Source: Chloroflexota bacterium | Lineage (GTDB): Bacteria > Chloroflexota > UBA11872 | NCBI GenBank assembly: GCA_028875175.1 | Contig: JAPPFO010000009.1 | Span: 1 to 7,926 of the forward strand | Length of the DNA: 7,926 nucleotides | Direction: 5' to 3' | Shown here: piece after piece, positions 6,760 through 7,926 of the stretch | Numbering within the stretch: the first letter of the stretch is position 1 | Layout: every line of letters starts with the position of its first letter | Notes under the pieces: model-generated | The model's input: the letters and a program-made list of their open reading frames with translations, nothing else | The model's database searches: none | What the model was told of the DNA's origin: nothing | Made by a program: the position numbers and the translations under genes

Positions 6760-6770
6760 GGCTCCGAGCC
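6760..6770 (+). repeat. Small palindrome 23 bases before the copy B start
   Basis: GGCTC-C-GAGCC is an 11-base palindrome; as RNA it would be a 4-bp stem with a 3-base loop. It ends 23 bases before the GTG at 6794, the same distance as the inverted repeat before copy A, but the sequences differ. Alone it would be unremarkable. Confidence 0.25.
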
Positions 6771-6793
6771 GGCTATCCGCAGCAAGTCCCGTA

Positions 6794-7926
6794 GTGTTCC
6801 TGAATCCGGCCGAGCCCGTGTGGCCGGGGCTGCTCAAGGCCGCGCTCATTCTTGCGCTATTCGTTGTGAGCGGCGCTCCCCTGGCCTGGGCCGTCTTTGG
6901 CGGTCGCGGCACGGGCGTGTGGGTCGGGTACATGCCAGTCATGGGCATCGGGCTCAACCTGCTGGCAGCAAATCTGATCGCGTGGGTAGCTCCAGGCCCC
7001 CCGGGGAGCTGGCTGGCGATTGCCGCAGCAGGGCTGATGGCTTCGGTGATGGTCACTCGGACTTGGCGACCACGGGGACTCCCCGACTGGCCTCGCGCCA
7101 CGTGGGCAGGGCTGACCGTGGGCACCATTCTGTCGGTCGGGCTGTTGTACGTGGCGCTTGCCAACCGCACGCACGTGCTGTTTACCGACGAGGAATGGCA
7201 TTTGCCGCTGGCAGCCACGATGGCGAACGGTGCGTTTCCGCCGGTTTCGCCGTTTTCTCCCGAGTTCGGTGCGGCCTATCACTACGGCGCCGACTTGCTG
7301 GCCGCCTCGCTGATGAACCTATCCGGCATTGCTCCGTGGACAGCATTCTTCCTGTTGACGGCGGTGCTGGCCGTGGTCTTTCCGTTGACGGCGGCGACCG
7401 CCGCTCTCGACTTTGGCGCTTCCCGCCTCGCGGCCTTTGGCGCGGGCGTCGTCGCGGCGTTTGCCGAACCAAATTTCGCCATTGGTCTGCCAACGGTCGT
7501 TGGGGATTTGACGGCCGCGAACGGGCTGGGAAGCGTGCTGCAGCAGTTCGGAGTCCCCGGCGATGCGGCGCTCTTTCAGCGTATGGGGCCGACGCTTCTG
7601 AACTATCCGCATTTCGCCCTAGGTTTCGCACTCCTGGTCGTGATGGCTGCGGCGATACATGCTGGACGAAAGAGAAGACACCTGGCGACGCTTGCCGTAG
7701 CTCTGGCGCTGCTGCCGCTGGCCGAGACGGCCGCATTCATCATTGGAGCGGCCGCTACGGCGCTCTACTTCGTCGTGGGCTCCTGGTCGTGGGCATGGCG
7801 TGATCGTTGGGCCTTTCTGTCGGCAGCGGGCGCCGGGGCTCTCCTGGCCTGCCTCGGCGGAGGAGCGCTCACCGACACGCTGTTTCGCAATCCCGGGGGC
7901 GCGGGAACCCAGATCGGCCTGTACGC
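6794..7926 (+). CDS. Large multi-span membrane protein, copy B (partial, runs off the right edge)
   Basis: From GTG at 6794 there are 377 full codons with no stop before the window ends. The protein aligns with copy A from residue 1 to 377 with no gap; I counted about 245 identical residues (65%). The least conserved part is residues 81-90. Residues 116-142, including the T-D-E-E-W-H motif, are identical, as are A161-M174 and P181-T189. R-M-G-P (263-266), HFALG (273-277), PLAETAAF (308-315) and RNPGGA (365-370) are also kept. About eight or nine membrane spans are visible. The start is fixed by matching the copy A start; no ribosome binding site is clear. The beta-rich C-terminal half is outside the window, so full length and intactness are unknown. 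As for copy A, a GT-C-like glycosyltransferase role is inferred. Confidence 0.85.
   Translation, partial: MFLNPAEPVWPGLLKAALILALFVVSGAPLAWAVFGGRGTGVWVGYMPVMGIGLNLLAANLIAWVAPGPPGSWLAIAAAGLMASVMVTRTWRPRGLPDWPRATWAGLTVGTILSVGLLYVALANRTHVLFTDEEWHLPLAATMANGAFPPVSPFSPEFGAAYHYGADLLAASLMNLSGIAPWTAFFLLTAVLAVVFPLTAATAALDFGASRLAAFGAGVVAAFAEPNFAIGLPTVVGDLTAANGLGSVLQQFGVPGDAALFQRMGPTLLNYPHFALGFALLVVMAAAIHAGRKRRHLATLAVALALLPLAETAAFIIGAAATALYFVVGSWSWAWRDRWAFLSAAGAGALLACLGGGALTDTLFRNPGGAGTQIGLY

Larger units (their letters stand above)
6448..6793. other. 346-base gap between the sulfatase-like gene and copy B
   Basis: No gene is supported here. It contains a terminator-like hairpin with a T-run (6497-6534), a TCCCAC/GTGGGA inverted repeat (6574-6590), and an 8-base direct repeat GGTCTACG at 6635-6642 and 6704-6711. 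A small GGCTC/GAGCC palindrome lies near the copy B start. A long minus-strand frame and a plus-strand frame cross it, but both continue antisense or out of frame through copy B and have biased composition. Any promoter for copy B should lie here; I could not pick one with confidence. Confidence 0.5.

Noticed and set aside
6103..7218. 371-codon minus-strand open frame
   Set aside because: It is antisense to the end of the hydrolase gene and to the start of copy B, both supported by homology. Its product is biased in Pro/Ala/Arg/Ser with no recognisable motif.
6595..7803. Open frame of 402 codons on the plus strand overlapping copy B
   Set aside because: It is out of frame with the copy B reading that matches copy A without gaps. 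Its translation is Arg/Ala/Gly-rich, and the equivalent out-of-frame stretch of copy A (1663-2364) looks the same. It is a composition shadow of copy B.

Overview
This is a high-GC bacterial window that reads as a chromosomal segment. It holds ordinary housekeeping items (a prohibitin-like protein and two tRNAs) next to an accessory envelope-type block. The taxon cannot be proven from sequence alone. GC-rich coding, frequent GTG starts, little Shine-Dalgarno signal and a large sulfatase-superfamily protein would suit an uncultivated Chloroflexota-like lineage, but that is an impression from memory. I see no transposase, integrase, phage gene or CRISPR array.

Layout, left to right. (1) The minus-strand 5' end of a lipoprotein gene (Tat-like twin-arginine run plus a lipobox) leaves the window at base 1. 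(2) A divergent intergenic region of about 170 bases follows. (3) Next is a complete membrane-anchored SPFH/prohibitin-family gene. (4) tRNA-Val(TAC) and tRNA-Phe(GAA) follow in tandem, with a strong GC hairpin after them. (5) A 1001-residue protein comes next, with an N-terminal multi-span membrane half and a C-terminal soluble half ('copy A'). (6) Then comes an alkaline phosphatase/sulfatase-superfamily enzyme whose usual Cys/Ser nucleophile position is Thr. (7) The first 377 codons of a second copy of the large membrane protein ('copy B') run off the right edge. All genes from the SPFH gene onward are on the plus strand.

The most interesting unit is the A - sulfatase-like - B arrangement. 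Copies A and B align without a single gap over all 377 visible residues, with about 65% identity by hand count. Both keep an acidic D-E-E motif and a Y-H-Y-G-A-D motif after the fourth membrane span. That layout, with a later 'AW-x(5)-P-x-DARIL' soluble segment, resembles GT-C-type polyprenyl-phosphate-dependent glycosyltransferases, though the family assignment is an inference. The enzyme between them has AP-superfamily metal-site motifs but cannot carry a formylglycine at the standard position, so it may be a phosphodiesterase or phosphotransferase rather than a true sulfatase. A shared job in building or modifying a surface glycan or glycolipid is plausible but unproven. All three genes start with GTG, lack a clear ribosome binding site and have a short inverted repeat ending 23-27 bases before the start.
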